Positions 32,837 to 45,911 are shown, counted from the first letter of the stretch. The stretch is 64,000 bases of DNA from Branchiostoma floridae (GCF_000003815.2 NC_049992.1:10466755-10530754), one strand, 5' to 3'. Notes: generated by a model from the sequence alone, not told the origin. Numbers and translations are program-made.

Positions 32837-35709
32837 ATGTGGTACTACTGCTGGCCCCACAGTGTGTACCACCTCATCCGATGGTTCCCCAAGACAAACA
32901 GGCTGAAGATGTGAGTACACTAGACGGTTCCTTCTTGTAACCAAAACTCAACAATTGACATACATGTACAATGGTTTGTTCTTTAATCATAATAATATTA
33001 AAAAATAATATCATAGACACTTTTGATATATTATAACGTTAACATCCTTAATAATTTTTTGTAATTTTTATGTGATATATGGTATATGCAACATTACACA
33101 CTTGTCATACCTGTGCTAACATACCAGCTGGTGCTTATACAGCATACACTTTTCTTTGACACATACATACCATAATTTACACACATGGTAAAATGTTGTA
33201 CAAAATTGTGTGCGCATTTTGTAAAGTTGTAAAAAGTATGTACAATGTAAGTACAATGTCTTATTGAATGTGTGATTGTCCCTGATACTAATGTCACAAT
33301 TAATCCAAAACTGGGCCCACCCAAGATGTTTGTATAAAGGAAACATAAAAGTGTCAATCAAGGATTATACAAAAATGATGAATATTTGTTTTTTACATTC
33401 TGTGTGTTCTGTTGTGTTGTCCTTTAAAATTATGTTTCCAACCGGGTCCCAGTTTTGAAATGTGACTAAAGCATTTATGATTAGTTGGACACAGGTCATA
33501 TTCTTGTTCACACTACAAGACATAACTTTCTACCCTCATCCCCTCAGCCGTATTGTGGTGACTATCTTCACCTGTGCCCTGCTGGCTCCACAATTCTTTG
33601 TGTTGACCAGGTAAGTTCATTAACTTCTCATCTTTCCTATTATTGTTTTTATCTAGCATACATTTGGAACAAGAGATAGCTAAGTGTACATGAAGCCTTT
33701 TATTTGGTAACAGTTGCATGATGTTATTGATTTTATGTGGTCATATTGCTAAACTCCACTTTGTAAGGTTGCAACTATGTTGGTTTATTATTCTCCAAGC
33801 AGAGGTTTGGCTCTGGCTGTTTTACTTAATAATATGTGTTTTTAAGCATTTACATCAGACTTACTATTTTGTGCATTTTCATAAGAAATTAAGAAAATGG
33901 CACAAAAACATGTAAAAAACGGCTGGAGCCAAATCTGTGCTCGGAAAGTATTTAATGTTAATCATTTATTGAACAGTTGTTGGACATGTTCCTTGAACTG
34001 CTAGGCTGTTGTTGTTTACTGTTTATCTTTGTTTACCAGAGAGCAGAGCACTCGGTACTGTGGGCAGCAGTTGTTTGACCTGCTAGTGGCCTCCATCGTT
34101 TTCACCTTCTGTATGATAGGTAAGGAAGTTTTTCAGAGAACCATGTAATGTTGAGGGAAACAATTTCTATACTAGGTAGCACATGTTTCTACTAGGTAGC
34201 TTCAAGAATGGACAATGCTTGTAGCTAGATGTACAAATGTTAGGTGTAATATATTGCTCAGTCAGTGTAACATAACCAGCTGCTGCTGATGTGCTGCATG
34301 TCTACAAAGCCGTTGTTTTATGCTGAGGTGTGTGTGTTTCTTATACCAGCTATACAGATGCAGTTGGGTAGTTCTCTTAATTTTTTTATTCCATCTGCCA
34401 ACCTTAAATGATAGACAGCGTAAACAATAGTCAAGACTTGTGCATTTCATACAGATTCACCCACGGTTTGATACCATTCTCTGCAGGTTTTACGTTCCTG
34501 TTTGCGCTGATGGACCCTGTGCCACGGGAAGTCAAACTGGCCTTCCACGTCTTTGGCCTAGCATCATTTGTGCTGGGTTTAATCTACACAGTACAGACAG
34601 CCACTGGGGAGGAATGTGTAGGTTTTTTTTAATTTTTTTTTTTTTTATTGTTGGTTGAGAAAATGTGCTCTTGCTGCTATACATCTGTATGTTTACTCAG
34701 TTTGTAGAGTTAGTAGGCCTTAAAAGTGACACCAGTGTTTACATGAATATCTTGATATGTTTAGACTGTTTACTACAGTGTGTCATACTATATCTCATGT
34801 TAATGGTATGTCTGTATCATCTGTCAGGTAGGATTTAAGGAGATCCATCTTCCTAACTGCACTGTTTTCCTTTGTTGTTTCCGTTGTTGCAGAGAAACAA
34901 CACCCCAGAGTTGTACTACTTGTCACTGGCCTTCACAATCATGGCCATGATCACAGCTGGTTAGTAGGGCTTTCATTTCTGAGTCATTTAAGGTTTCTAT
35001 TATAAGTAGTTAAGTCGGAAACACTTACTCCATCAGTTGTATTGATTAAGGGTCAAACCATTCTGCTGCTCATAATGTATTTTACTAATTTTTAGTCAAA
35101 CTGTTTCATTGGCCATGTTATATATACTGTATTTGTGATCATAGTGTATAGTGTCTTTAGTGTGTTTACCATGTAATTTGTATATTGCATGGCTTCTTAC
35201 ATGTAATGTATGTTCTAGTACTAAAAAAAGGCATCTGCTGCTACTGCCCATTATGCTGTGGTTTGACAAAATTTTCATTTGTTACATGTGACAGACCATT
35301 CTGTCAACCTTGACAGGCAAGAATCTGTGCGTGGGTAAAGATATAGAATATCCAAACGAAAATTGGACACATGCAGAAAATCCTTTACAGTCAATGATGG
35401 AAAAATACTTTGAGTTGGCTTAAGCAGATATTTTGCTGAGTAGATATTTTCTGTTAGGCAATATTTTCTGTTGTCTTGCAATCATGTTATATTTGTTTTT
35501 ATACATTCCTTTATTACACAGCTTTCGGACCCATGTATCTGATATTGCATGTTGGCTGATACATATTTTATTCTCCAGCGTTCATCCTGGTCATGATCCC
35601 GTTTTGGCTGATGAACCATTTCTGGGACCGGTCGGTGCTGGATTACAGAGAGCGGTCGGGGCTGTGCTACGAGCCTGTCATGTGTTGCTCCTGTGTCTGG
35701 CACGTGTAA
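32837..35709 (+). CDS. Four-transmembrane protein of unknown function, copy 2
   Basis: Exons 32837-32910, 33548-33610, 34040-34119, 34487-34617, 34893-34959, 35579-35709; each is the same length as in copy 1 (546 nt, 181 residues). The coding differences I could find (for example TAT/TAC, GCT/GCC, CTG/CTA) are all silent, so both genes seem to specify one protein. Introns differ by several indels. The 5' UTR exon (to 32312) and its acceptor (32800) are kept, and so is the in-frame TAA before the ATG. Four hydrophobic segments; family not recognised. Both copies are likely active: sites, frames and promoter-like CRE are intact. Confidence 0.85.
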
Positions 35710-35756
35710 TTCAATCAGGGTTTATTCATGGTAACAATATGGGGGGGGTCATTATT

Positions 35757-35950
35757 GTAACGCTAGTTCACCTTTATTCGCGGGGTAACCTTTATCCGTT
35801 GTATTTAACACCAGGGTATCTAGGGATATCAAGTCGATGGACGGTGGTCTCAAACTGCATTATATTGAAAAAAATGCAATTTGAAACCACCGTCCATTAA
35901 CGTGAGATCCCTTAATATCCTGTTTTTAGGTACAACGGAACTAGCATTAC
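35757..35950. mobile_element. MITE of the GTAAC-TTCACC family, copy 2
   Basis: Same insertion as 15854-16082, at the same distance from the four-TM stop, but about 30 bp of the right arm are missing. Its presence in both units shows that it predates the duplication. Confidence 0.8.
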
Positions 35951-36330
35951 AACAACAAACTCAAAGCTGGGAAACTACCCAATTTTCTTGTTTTTTTCCC
36001 CAACTAGTCCAATTTTGTGCCACGAGTTAGACCAAGCAAGCTGATTCCGTACCTGCAAAAGAAACTTATCTCAATTTTGAAAATTAGAGTAAAAGAAATG
36101 AAAACAACAGAAAATTCAGACAGAGGACAGTTGTTTTCCATTGGGTCTTGTCAGCTTTGTAGTTGCCTAGCATTCAGAAGGAAGATCAAAATCAATATGC
36201 AATAGATGCCATTCATTAAATCAAGTATTGCCTTATGTCCGGTACATGTGCCTTACCCCTTATGTGTAGACTACTGTGGGGTTTTCTACACCCTAATGTG
36301 GGAGGGGGTATTGGGGGGGTGGGGGGTGAA

Positions 36331-38925
36331 GGGCATAGACAGGGTCTCTGGGTAATGTTATGTACCCAGTAATTGTTTCGTGAGGTAGAAGTTTGTGGTG
36401 GCCGGGTGAGAAAGATCATCCCCATGGCAAAAAGCTTCATCACTCAGTTGAAGAGAGCTGGGCCAATCCACATATGATAGACTGGAGACCAGGTTATGAT
36501 GAAGGCAGTTGAAAGCGTTTGCTGAGGAAATAGACTGGTTTTGAAAAAAAGGCACTTCTACAAGACAGTTTACATTGGGATCAGCAAAGTCATACGATGT
36601 AATCTAAGTCAGAGGCACCAAAAGCTGTGACTACGTACAGCCAACTGTTTTGTAAAAAGACAAAACATCAAAACAAGTCGTGTATAATGTATATATATGC
36701 CTTCTTGTTGATGTACACACTGTATTTAGTAACACATGATGATGTACATGTAAGCACCAAGTCAAACTATTATTTTATTCATGTTTCTTTTATGCTCTTG
36801 TATATAATAGTCAACTTAAGGAAATGGGTCTTTTTGAGTATCATAACCAAAAGAAGCCCATGGGCATCAATTTGCAATGATGACCAGCCACTTTGCTATG
36901 TGGCTAATTTGGCAATAATGACTTAATGATGTACATTTGTATACAACTAGATATTGTAAATTAACTATGGATATTCAAAATTGCATTTGATTCAGAGATT
37001 TGTATACTATTTTTCAAGTATTTTATACATGCCATGAACATATCCACATTTGTACAATGTAGTTTATATGATAACAGAATTAGAGAATAAGAATTAGGAG
37101 TCAAAGTCAGTACAGATTGAAGACGTGCCCAATTGCAATTTTTTCCTTTAATAAGGTGAGATGTCAAAAATTGAGCCCCAAACTACTGTGAAACTGTGAT
37201 CTTGAAATCAAGTCAGTACACATCAATTATGAAATAAAATCAGATCTATCACAAGTTGATGTGATATAGACATCAATCAAATCATGTTGGTGAAACAGAA
37301 CAGTTACCTTAGCCAAAAGTATTATAACATTAGCCGAATGGCAGTTATACCGGCAATATAGATACAGATACAGATAGTCTTATAAATGTGGAGTAGGTAG
37401 TACTAGGTACTGTAACAACAAGTTCTGTTTTGTCAGTAAGGCAACATTGCAGTTTTTTTGCTTCTTGACAATTTCTGTTGAAAGATTAAGGTGTTCAAAG
37501 AACATTTGAAGGATTGCATCCATCAAGTACTTATAGTATCATCCTGTGTGTTGGGTGGTTTGGTGGAGGATTGGCCATATGTAGAATATGAAATGTTAAG
37601 CAATTTTTTGTTTGTTTCACCCTTTGTTACATTGTGGTTTAATGTCTCTAATAACATAGCATGCCCTGGACTGTAAGTAATTTTTACAACATATGTATGC
37701 TATTTACAAGCTGTTATCCTGCACGATTGATCTAATATATTTTCACACAGAAGTTTTAGAGGTGTTGTTATTGAGTTACACCATTTTATCATTATTTTGT
37801 TACATCCAGGTTGTTCAGTTTTCTAGTTCTACTCATGCTAGTTTATAGAACCATCGAGTATTTTCAAAAAGTCGGAACCCTGACTCTTAAACACATCGTA
37901 ACATTCCACTATACAAACAAAAAGTTTTACAATTGAACATTGTGGAACCACTTAGTGGTAGACCATGTAAACATACAACAAACCACCCCTGGACATGTTC
38001 AAATGACGAGCGATTTTCATTATCATTTTAGCGGTGGCCACACTGTTTTTGGGTGGCATGTGGGCCACAGTTTTCTTTAGAAGAGGCGAAAATCAATGCG
38101 CGCGCGGATGTCATCCATAAAATTGAGAACTATTTTTCTCTCTCACAAGAGCCTAAGTGAAGGATCTATGGGGTAAACACGTTATGATCATGAAATGCGA
38201 CAAGAAGTATATCGATAATTTCATTTTTTTAGTAATCTCCGAGAGGCAGAGTTAACGGTAGCGTAAGATAGTATCTATGCCGGCCAAAGGAATATAGCCG
38301 GTCACCGGGAGTTTGGGCATCAGCACACTGTACTGGTATGTCGCTGACTCTTCCAACACTACCCATAGACATGAAACATCAATAATGGATTATGCGAAAC
38401 TTTTGCTTGATAAAAAGTGTTGTTGATTGCAGAAGGGATGACAGACAGGCATATGTCGACGAACGTAACGCACAATGGTATATGCGTTCGGAGTCTTCGG
38501 ACCAAATCAAACTGCCCTGCTGCTTGGACCAAACTGCTGACTGGTCATGCAAAGATCAAAATTCACTCACACAGTGTGAGCGGGATATGTTGTGTTTGCT
38601 TTGAATTCGTCTTCTTTAGGCCGCATGTAAGTCCAGCTTGCATGCTCTGAGTACCAGTCATTCACAACCATGCACCAGTGTCATGAGCCATGACTTCATG
38701 CAACAAAGCATGCTTCAAGTCTGCTGTTTCACAGGCAGCAATGCTTTATGATCATTCAAACCAGCAAGCCGTTTGCAGCATCTTGAGTCGAAATGACTCG
38801 GCAAACCAATGCATCTTCACCTCGCTACAGATCATGTACACTGGGTGTACCGTGGGCATGTTAGCACCAGTATTCGACTGGCAGAGCGGTTAATCAAGTC
38901 TGTTCTCCAAGTCGACACTCCTCGT
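36331..38925. other. Gene-free interval
   Basis: AT-rich sequence without a supportable coding exon on either strand. The last few hundred bases before 38926 are probably 3' UTR of the minus-strand MOLO1-like gene. Confidence 0.5.
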
Positions 38926-41900
38926 TTAGATCGTGCTCTCGAAGCAGAGAACATATGGGTTGTTGTTGTCGTTGATGCCGGTGTGTGTGGAGCCAGAGGA
39001 GGGAGGGATAGAGACTTCAGAGTTGGCGCCAGAGACGGCAGAACCTAGAGGTCTGACTGGGTAGACGGTGGACTCTCTGCCGAGGGACGGGCTAGGCTGG
39101 ATCGTGTAGGACCGGGGCTTGTACAGCGGATTCCCGCGGACTCCTGGCATGGGAGAGGACGGTACCGACGCGGTGCCGAGCGTGTTGGCCCGGCCGTTAA
39201 AGGACCTGCCCTGCCGTGGTGTTGGTGGAAGGGACGCCGTGGCGCCGCGAGGGGCGCCGTACCAGTACGGCATGGGAGCAGCCTGGTCGTTATAGGGGCG
39301 CATCTCATACTCCTCTCCCTTCACGCCGTCGTACTTCGGATCGTAGTCGTGTTCTTCAAAGTCACTTTGGGCCTGGGCCTGCATCTCCTCCAGCTTCTTA
39401 CGTTCCTCCATCCTCTTCTTCCGCCTCTTCTCCTTGCGCTTCTGTTTTCTCAGCCTCTCCTCCTCCTCTTGCTTGAGTTTCTTTTTGTCCAGGTAAACGA
39501 AGAAGAAAGGGGTTTCGCTGGCGGAGTATTTTCTGTCTGCCTTCTTCATGGATGCGTATGTCCGGCAGCATATAAAACCCACTGTGCAGTATAACGCCAC
39601 GACACCTAAGATGATGGCTGCAAGAGAACAGAAATATATCTATCCATCTCTCTCTCTCTCACACATCACATGATCAGAATACATCGAAGACTAGCATATA
39701 TTTACATTTGTTACATTTCTCTTATTTTACGCCATATTGTGAAACGTTTTCACGTACATCGTAGGTATAGTGCGAAACGTACATGCGATGAAGAAAATGA
39801 TGCATGTCCTGAGATTGCTAAGGTGTTGGGATCGCACTTACCGATCATATAACCGCTCAGAAGGAAAGACTGTGCCCGTTCCAGACCGTCGAAGATTTCC
39901 GCGATCTCGGTGATCATCTGCTCCAATCCAAGACGGGGCTGGTAGTGACCAGTGACGTTGAAGAAGTGCTCGGCTTTCTTCATGATGGACTTCAACTTCT
40001 CGTCGGGTAATATGGGCTTGGCGAACTCGCCGGGCGAGATGAGAACCTGAGAAAAGTGTTTACAAGTATGAAGATCATGTCTCACCTATGTTTAGAAGGA
40101 TGGTAGGCCCTGGTGTAGATGGATGCTTTAACTTTCCTTACGAATCAACAACATCATGATCTATGTCCAATATTTGGACCTTGTCCAAGAAATGGCTACA
40201 TCGGCAGGAGAACATCAGGGCCAAGCTGTCGTCATTGGACGTACACCACGGGGGACGATATCAACTTTGATCTATATAGATTTATATACTATTGTACTCG
40301 TAAGAACACGTATCCTGAGCAATTGGGTCAGTCATCTTGACTATCGAAAGCCTTGGTCAGAGAATTTTTGTGCTGTATTTTTTAGATCTTTTAATTTGTG
40401 CTACTGTATCAATCAAGACATATATGCTAATGTTATTGGCTACATCATTCCTGATTGGCTAGTTTTATGTGCTCACCAAGTCATCCAGCTTGGAGACGAG
40501 AATGATGACGTGATCAGTACATGACTGGTCGGGAAACCAGGCGTCTCTCAGGAATCGCGCGTAACGCCTGGAGCTGATGTTGACTGGCACTTGTTCTGTG
40601 GGCAGGAGCGTCCAGTACCTGGGGGGGGGGGGGGGGGTAGTATGTCATGGTCCTGAAAATGTACCACTGGTGTCCAGACAAATCTATAGTCATTCTTTTA
40701 TTATAAAATGTGAGTCAAATTATGCCCTTGGAACAACAAAAGCACCTACTATCTACAAACACACATGATACAGCCTATGTATAAGAAGCCCATAGTTCTT
40801 TTGAGGCGAATTTTGCATATAAAATATTAAATTTGTCATACTGCAACTTTCTACCCTGGTATCCAGCCGTATTACAGCTCCCGAGTGTCTTCTGTCCTCT
40901 CGGAGTGGACAGACGAGACTCAGGAGCTATGATACGGCTGGATACCAGGCTAGCAACTTCCGTCACAACAAGCCTAAACGAGCTTTACTTACATGGGTTC
41001 CATCTGCTGCATGGTGGCTACAGCGATGGTGTAACCTCCCCTGTCCGTGCAGTCGTCGCAGAAACATTTAGCCTCTTCATGAACCAGCTTCAATTTCTCC
41101 CTCAACATAAGAGCTGCAGGGAAGTTAAAATTGCTTTTATTGATGAGAACAGCCTTCTGCCTCCCTCTGCACGTAACGTCAACTCTTGTAATTCCAACAG
41201 ATACCATAATACCACCACATGAAAAAATACATGGATTCAAAGTGATTTAGGAGATGAAACAATGAAGCATCTGCAATCCTTATCTGAGGTTACTGCATAT
41301 CGCATATTTCGGTGCTCGATACAATATTGAGAAAGCCTCTACATAACAATGTTTTTTATGTGGCGGTATTATGGCACGAGGTGGAATTATGGGAGTTTAT
41401 GTTTGTTTTTTTTTTGGTGTAAATATCAACTCATGCGGAACTTTGTTGTTTAATACAATGTGTACATTAAGTTTTGTTTGCATACAAATTATGTCATATT
41501 TTTCAGATACATTTTTGAAGACTGGCTATCAATGTTGTCAAAAAGTCTTCTACTTCCTCACAACGCTTTTGCGGTGAGAAAGCAATCCCAAACGTGGCTG
41601 TATCCCCCCTCGTCCCGGCTCATCACTGGGGTTGACTTTTTATCCAGATAGCCTCCTCCACCACAAAAGCGCCACCTACATCGGCTACATATAGCGGTGA
41701 TCATGAGAAGCAGAACTCCAGTTAGAAGCTCTGACGAAGGTGTCTGAGAGACATCGAAACGTAAGCAATGTAAATACCTCTGGTTGTGTAAAAAGAATTC
41801 TTCTCATCGATATCCATTATTAACACAATCTACAACACGCCTAGACTATTGCGATCTACAACAACAGACCGTGTAATGATATGAGTTTCTCTCAGACCAA

Positions 41901-43235
41901 ACCTAATTATAGCTGGAAACATACGAATCAATACTCCTGGGTCGGACCAAGGTTCAAATTCTTGGCCCCTTGTGGCACGCTGACACTAACTTTGGTGAGC
42001 CCCTTTTGGAAAGCGCGAGCGTCAAGTAGCCAAAATGCGCTCCATGTATAATTCGTACATATGTAGGGAGTGAAAGCAGCTAGCGTAGTCAAGGATTGTT
42101 TATAAACAAATTAAACCACTGTGTCATAAACACATAGAAAAAAGCAACTGCTATGAAAAGATGTTAGCTTACTAATTCTAAATAATTAAGGGGGACAAAT
42201 CACACGTCTCATCCACACCATAGAAAGAAATAATGGACAGTCCCCGTCAGTTGGAGGACAGATGCGTGTCCCTGTCACGGACACGTTTGGTTAGTCAGCA
42301 CTTGGCAATGTACACGGAGGAAGCTAGAACCTGCTTTCTTTGGCCATTTTACAAACTAGTCCGTACTTGTAAACAATTCAGCATCTGCAATACAAACACA
42401 GGCTGATGAGTCGGGAGGAGGCATTAGATGCCTTTTGCATTGCGAACATAACAAATGTTAGAAATGGTCGTCTGTGGAGACTGCAGGATAACATTATGGG
42501 GGTTTCCCGCCTGGCGATTGCCGAGCGCCATCAGACGGTCTCGACACTCGATATAGCCGGGCTGCAATGCTAAATATTCCGGTAACATGCCGCACATGTG
42601 GCACTGGCGCAATGGAACAGTGGGGAAACACATCAGGGTTTCCCTCCCTCTTATGTGTAGAGTCAATGGTTTAACATTTAATCTGTAAATGGTCTGAAAG
42701 TATCATTAATTATACTGACTTAGGAAGTTCCGACCTGTAACAATGACACAAGACATCGGCCCGACTAAACAANNNNNNNNNNNNNNNNNNNNNNNNNNNN
42801 NNNNNNNNNNNNNNNNNNNNNNNNNNNNNNNNNNNNNNNNNNNNNNNNNNNNNNNNNNNNNNNNNNNNNNNNATTGAAAATAAGACGAAAATAAAGAGTG
42901 GATCTTTCTGGGAGTATAACAACTTTTTGGTCAATACTACGGGCACTTATCCAACATCAAGTGTAACACTTAACAACAAGTGCTAAAGTAGCTCACACTC
43001 ACACTGGTAGGAACGCACGACAATGTAACACTGGTGTACAACACTAACAGTTCTTACCTGAGTGTTCGTTCAGGACATGGTCCGGATTGCAAAGCCATGA
43101 CGGCTTCCCTACCGACGGGCTGCAGAGTTCCGGCTGAAGCTGTGGGTTGGGGTAGTTTTCTTTCTCCCATGCGTTCCCGTTTACCGCCACTAACACAGCC
43201 AGGAGAAACACACAGCCTTGACTCAGCTGCGACAT
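38926..43235 (-). CDS. MOLO1-like TPM-domain membrane protein
   Basis: Five coding exons on the minus strand: 43235-43058, 41113-40993, 40618-40477, 40046-39842, 39617-38926. They total 1338 nt, 445 residues, with GT-AG borders and matching phases. The signal peptide is at 1-22 (MSQLSQGCVFLLAVLVAVNG). The extracellular part has SWLCNPDHVLNEHS, CFCDDCTDRGGYTIAVA, YWTLLPTEQVP, RYARFLRDAWFPD and HVIILVSKLDDL, ending GHYQPRLGLEQMI; this order fits a TPM domain of the family typed by worm MOLO-1. The single TM is near 216-235 (IILGVVALYCTVGFICC). The cytosolic tail is about 210 residues, first a highly charged coiled coil (KQEEEERLRKQKRKEKRR) then a Pro/Ser-rich region. C. elegans MOLO-1 is an auxiliary subunit of a nicotinic receptor; that role here is inference. 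A gap (42773-42872) lies in intron 1. Confidence 0.82.
40854..40949. repeat. 96-bp foldback element in MOLO1-like intron
   Basis: CCTGGTATCCAGCCGTATTA at the left is matched in inverse by TGATACGGCTGGATACCAGG at the right. Arms extend about 40 bp with few mismatches, so nearly the whole element forms one hairpin. Confidence 0.75.
41570..41830. repeat. Dispersed repeat remnant
   Basis: Contains AAGCTCTGACGAAGGTGTC and GACATCGAAACGTAAGC, a word pair seen in many dispersed repeats of marine invertebrates. Family not assigned. Located in MOLO1-like intron 1. Confidence 0.35.
42773..42872. other. Assembly gap, 100 Ns
   Basis: A run of exactly 100 Ns, so its true size is unknown. Confidence 0.95.
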
Positions 43236-43870
43236 AACGGTAACTACAATACCTACTTTATATATAGTAAACGAGTCCGACCGCGCAGAAAAAAATGTCT
43301 GTCACAAGCGTGGTTGGCACAGTTCTTCTATTGTTCCCGCCTTCTTTTGAGCAAAGTTGGTTCCTCTATGATAGATGAAGTGAAGTGTTGTTGCGTAGTG
43401 ATGAGAATATACTTAGACATGCAGCTGGGATCCCGGCAAGAAGAACCAGCTGACGTCACACCGACTGCGCGCAGGGGTATTGCACAGAGGCTATGAAGTG
43501 GGTTGTGCGAATTCGTTTTATTACAGAATAGGCGTTCTCAGCAACCACTGGGATTAAGATAGAAAGGAAGGAAGGGGGCAAAAGTCAATAAAAGCGAGCA
43601 GCTTGAATTTCAGAAAGTAATGAAATTGAGGCAACTAGCTAGACTGGTCCTTAGGTAACGGAAATGATTGCCATGAATTTTTTAAAGTTTTTATTTTTAT
43701 TTGAAGCCACCGATATCGGGCAGTTGGTTACGAATTAGCTATAGAATTAGGTGTCTTCTCGTCCTTTTTGTTGTTGCTGCTTTGTTAGGTTTATTGTACT
43801 ATTAAGGTTTTCGCCTCGGGTTGGATTGGCCATTCCGCCTATTCCGTCTTAAGATATATTCAACTGTTTC

Positions 43871-43934
43871 GCACAAACCCTATATGTACCCTCATCTCTG
43901 ACGCACAAACCCTATATGTACCCTCATCTCTGAC
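43871..43934. repeat. Two tandem copies of a 32-bp unit
   Basis: The unit starts GCACAAACCCTATATGTACC and is repeated without change. Confidence 0.9.
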
Positions 43935-43936
43935 TA

Positions 43937-44503
43937 ATGATGATGCGATGTTGTACAACTGTTTCCGAAGACGAACGAGTATCAGCTATTATGGACCGCA
44001 ATGCGCTTTGCCAAGACAATTCTACTGACATAATCCTTAATTCGTCATTCCCTTTCCTTTGTCCTTTCGCATTGCAAAACCGGTACTCAAGTTGGCATCA
44101 CCAAGAAGCATATCCCACGTTTTCTGGCATGAAATTGTTCACACACACCCTTCCCTACCACATACACAGTCTTTATTCAAAGTCCGGGGTAGTACCAGGC
44201 AATTTATACATGTGCCGGGCCACAGACAGTCGTCAGACGACTTTGGTGAACGGTTGCTGTTGCTTGGTTAACATACTAGTAGATTATCAAAATGTAAGCT
44301 TTAACTGCTTGGATGTTTTGTTGACTTTGCTTCAACCACATCAATTTGATTTTATTGCGTCCTCTGTCAACGTTTCGTACATCATGATCAAGCCATATTG
44401 GAAACAACATTGTTACGCCCGACAACTGTCAAACGTGTTTCCGGGCAGACCATCCAAGGCTTTTGCGCCACGAAAAACTATAAATCAGACTATGATGATA
44501 TAA
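43937..44503 (+). other. 188-codon open frame, doubtful
   Basis: Starts MMMRCCTTVSEDERV. No signal peptide, domain or repeat that I recognise, and no splice context. It begins two bases after the tandem 32-bp repeat. Composition rich in Ser, Cys, His and Asn is what chance frames in this DNA look like. Listed because it is the longest open frame between the MOLO1-like and SLC45 genes; probably not a gene. Confidence 0.15.
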
Positions 44504-44746
44504 AGACAATGACGTTTTGTATCAAGATTTCTGGATGTCCTTATACATGTTCTATTAACAATAACTTTCATGACTGACAATGCAAAATGGGCACGTACTT
44601 GAATACTAACCCATGCTACAGTTATGGTCTCTTTACGTGCATACTGCATACTTTCTTACATTATCTATTAACACAGGTATAAGGTCATCTCCGCTCCAAG
44701 TTCACACCGGATTTTGGTGCAGCATACATATGATGTGTGTATCTCT

Positions 44747-45702
44747 TTAAAACCGTCAAACCACCGTATGGGGTCAAAACTGACCCCAGATTATGACATT
44801 TCTGGTTGAAAACAAATTTCCTCCCATGAGTTTGTTTGTATATATGTCATATAACTTCTCATACGTTTTTACCAAGATTGGCTCATTGTTGATTAAGTTA
44901 TCATAGAAAGTTTATGTATGGTCTAGTGGGGTCAAAACTGACCCCAGCATTTTATAAACAAACTTTTGAGACCCACGCCTAAACTACTTATCGTATGATC
45001 ACGAAACTTTCAAAGAATGATGTACATGTGCAACGAAATTATGGTAACAACTTAAGTGTCATTATCATGTTATATGACGACGCCAAGACATCATTTAGCT
45101 TAAATTGGCCGACATCTCGGATTTTGACTGATGACGTCATAAAATTAGCATGAATTATGAATATTGAATCATGAAGTTACGTTGAACTTTGTAAGATGTC
45201 ATGAACAAGTGTGGTTTGCCAAGAAAACCTCAAAACTTGAATGTTTAAACCAAAATTAGAAAATTGCGTAATAAATATGCCTGTCAGAATTCAGTTGCCA
45301 TTGCAACATGAAAAATTATGAACTTTTTTTATTCACTTAAATTGCTTGCTATCAACATTTTCTCAAAAGGGACCAAGTTTGGTGGCCCTAGCATAAGCTA
45401 ATCAGGGGCTATGTGACTTTGAAGTTGATGCGTGCATAAAAAAATCTTACCCGGTCTGAATAGCGTTAGTGCAAAATGTGGTCCTCATGATCTTTTGCAT
45501 GAATTATTATAATGAGCTAGAATTATTCTCACCTAATCATGTCAAGCTGTCCCACATAGATCAACGAAGCTATACATATATACAAATCACAAAGAGAGTC
45601 GTCAAAAAAACTGCATTTGTACAAAACGTTATGGGGTCAGTTTTGACCTCATACGGTAATCTACGTCACAAAAAAATAAAGGTATGGTGGTTTGAGGGTT
45701 AA
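44747..45702. mobile_element. piggyBac-like non-autonomous element, about 950 bp
   Basis: Bounded by TTAA on both sides. Left end AACCGTCAAACCACCGTA and right end in inverse AACCCTCAAACCACCATA. Subterminal TGGGGTCAAAACTGACCCCA occurs at the left, again near 44929-44948, and inverted near the right end (GGGGTCAGTTTTGACCTCAT). TTAA target use plus a CCCT-like terminus suggests piggyBac. No coding capacity seen. Confidence 0.65.
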
Positions 45703-45911
45703 ATCACTTTGAAATGTTGTATCTTTCTCCTGTGTTGGTATTATTGCATCCGGTGGAATTAAGAGATAGAGTTGATGTTAAAGGCTACAAGGTGTTCGTT
45801 TCATGTTATTACTTCCTTATTATCAAGTCACTTCCAATTGTAGACATCGAATATGCTTGTTTTCAAATGAAGTTGTCTGCTGTCAGTCTCGAAGTTTGTG
45901 GAATATGGTAA

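Larger units (their letters stand above)
23340..36330. repeat. Tandem duplication unit C
   Basis: Complete unit with subtype I GPCR (24957), subtype II GPCR (27246) and four-TM gene (32837). Compared with unit A it has its own inserts: a retroposon tail (24695-24922), about 770 bp right after the subtype II stop (26474-27245), a MITE (29468-29686) and the nested element at 30848-31957. Confidence 0.75.
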
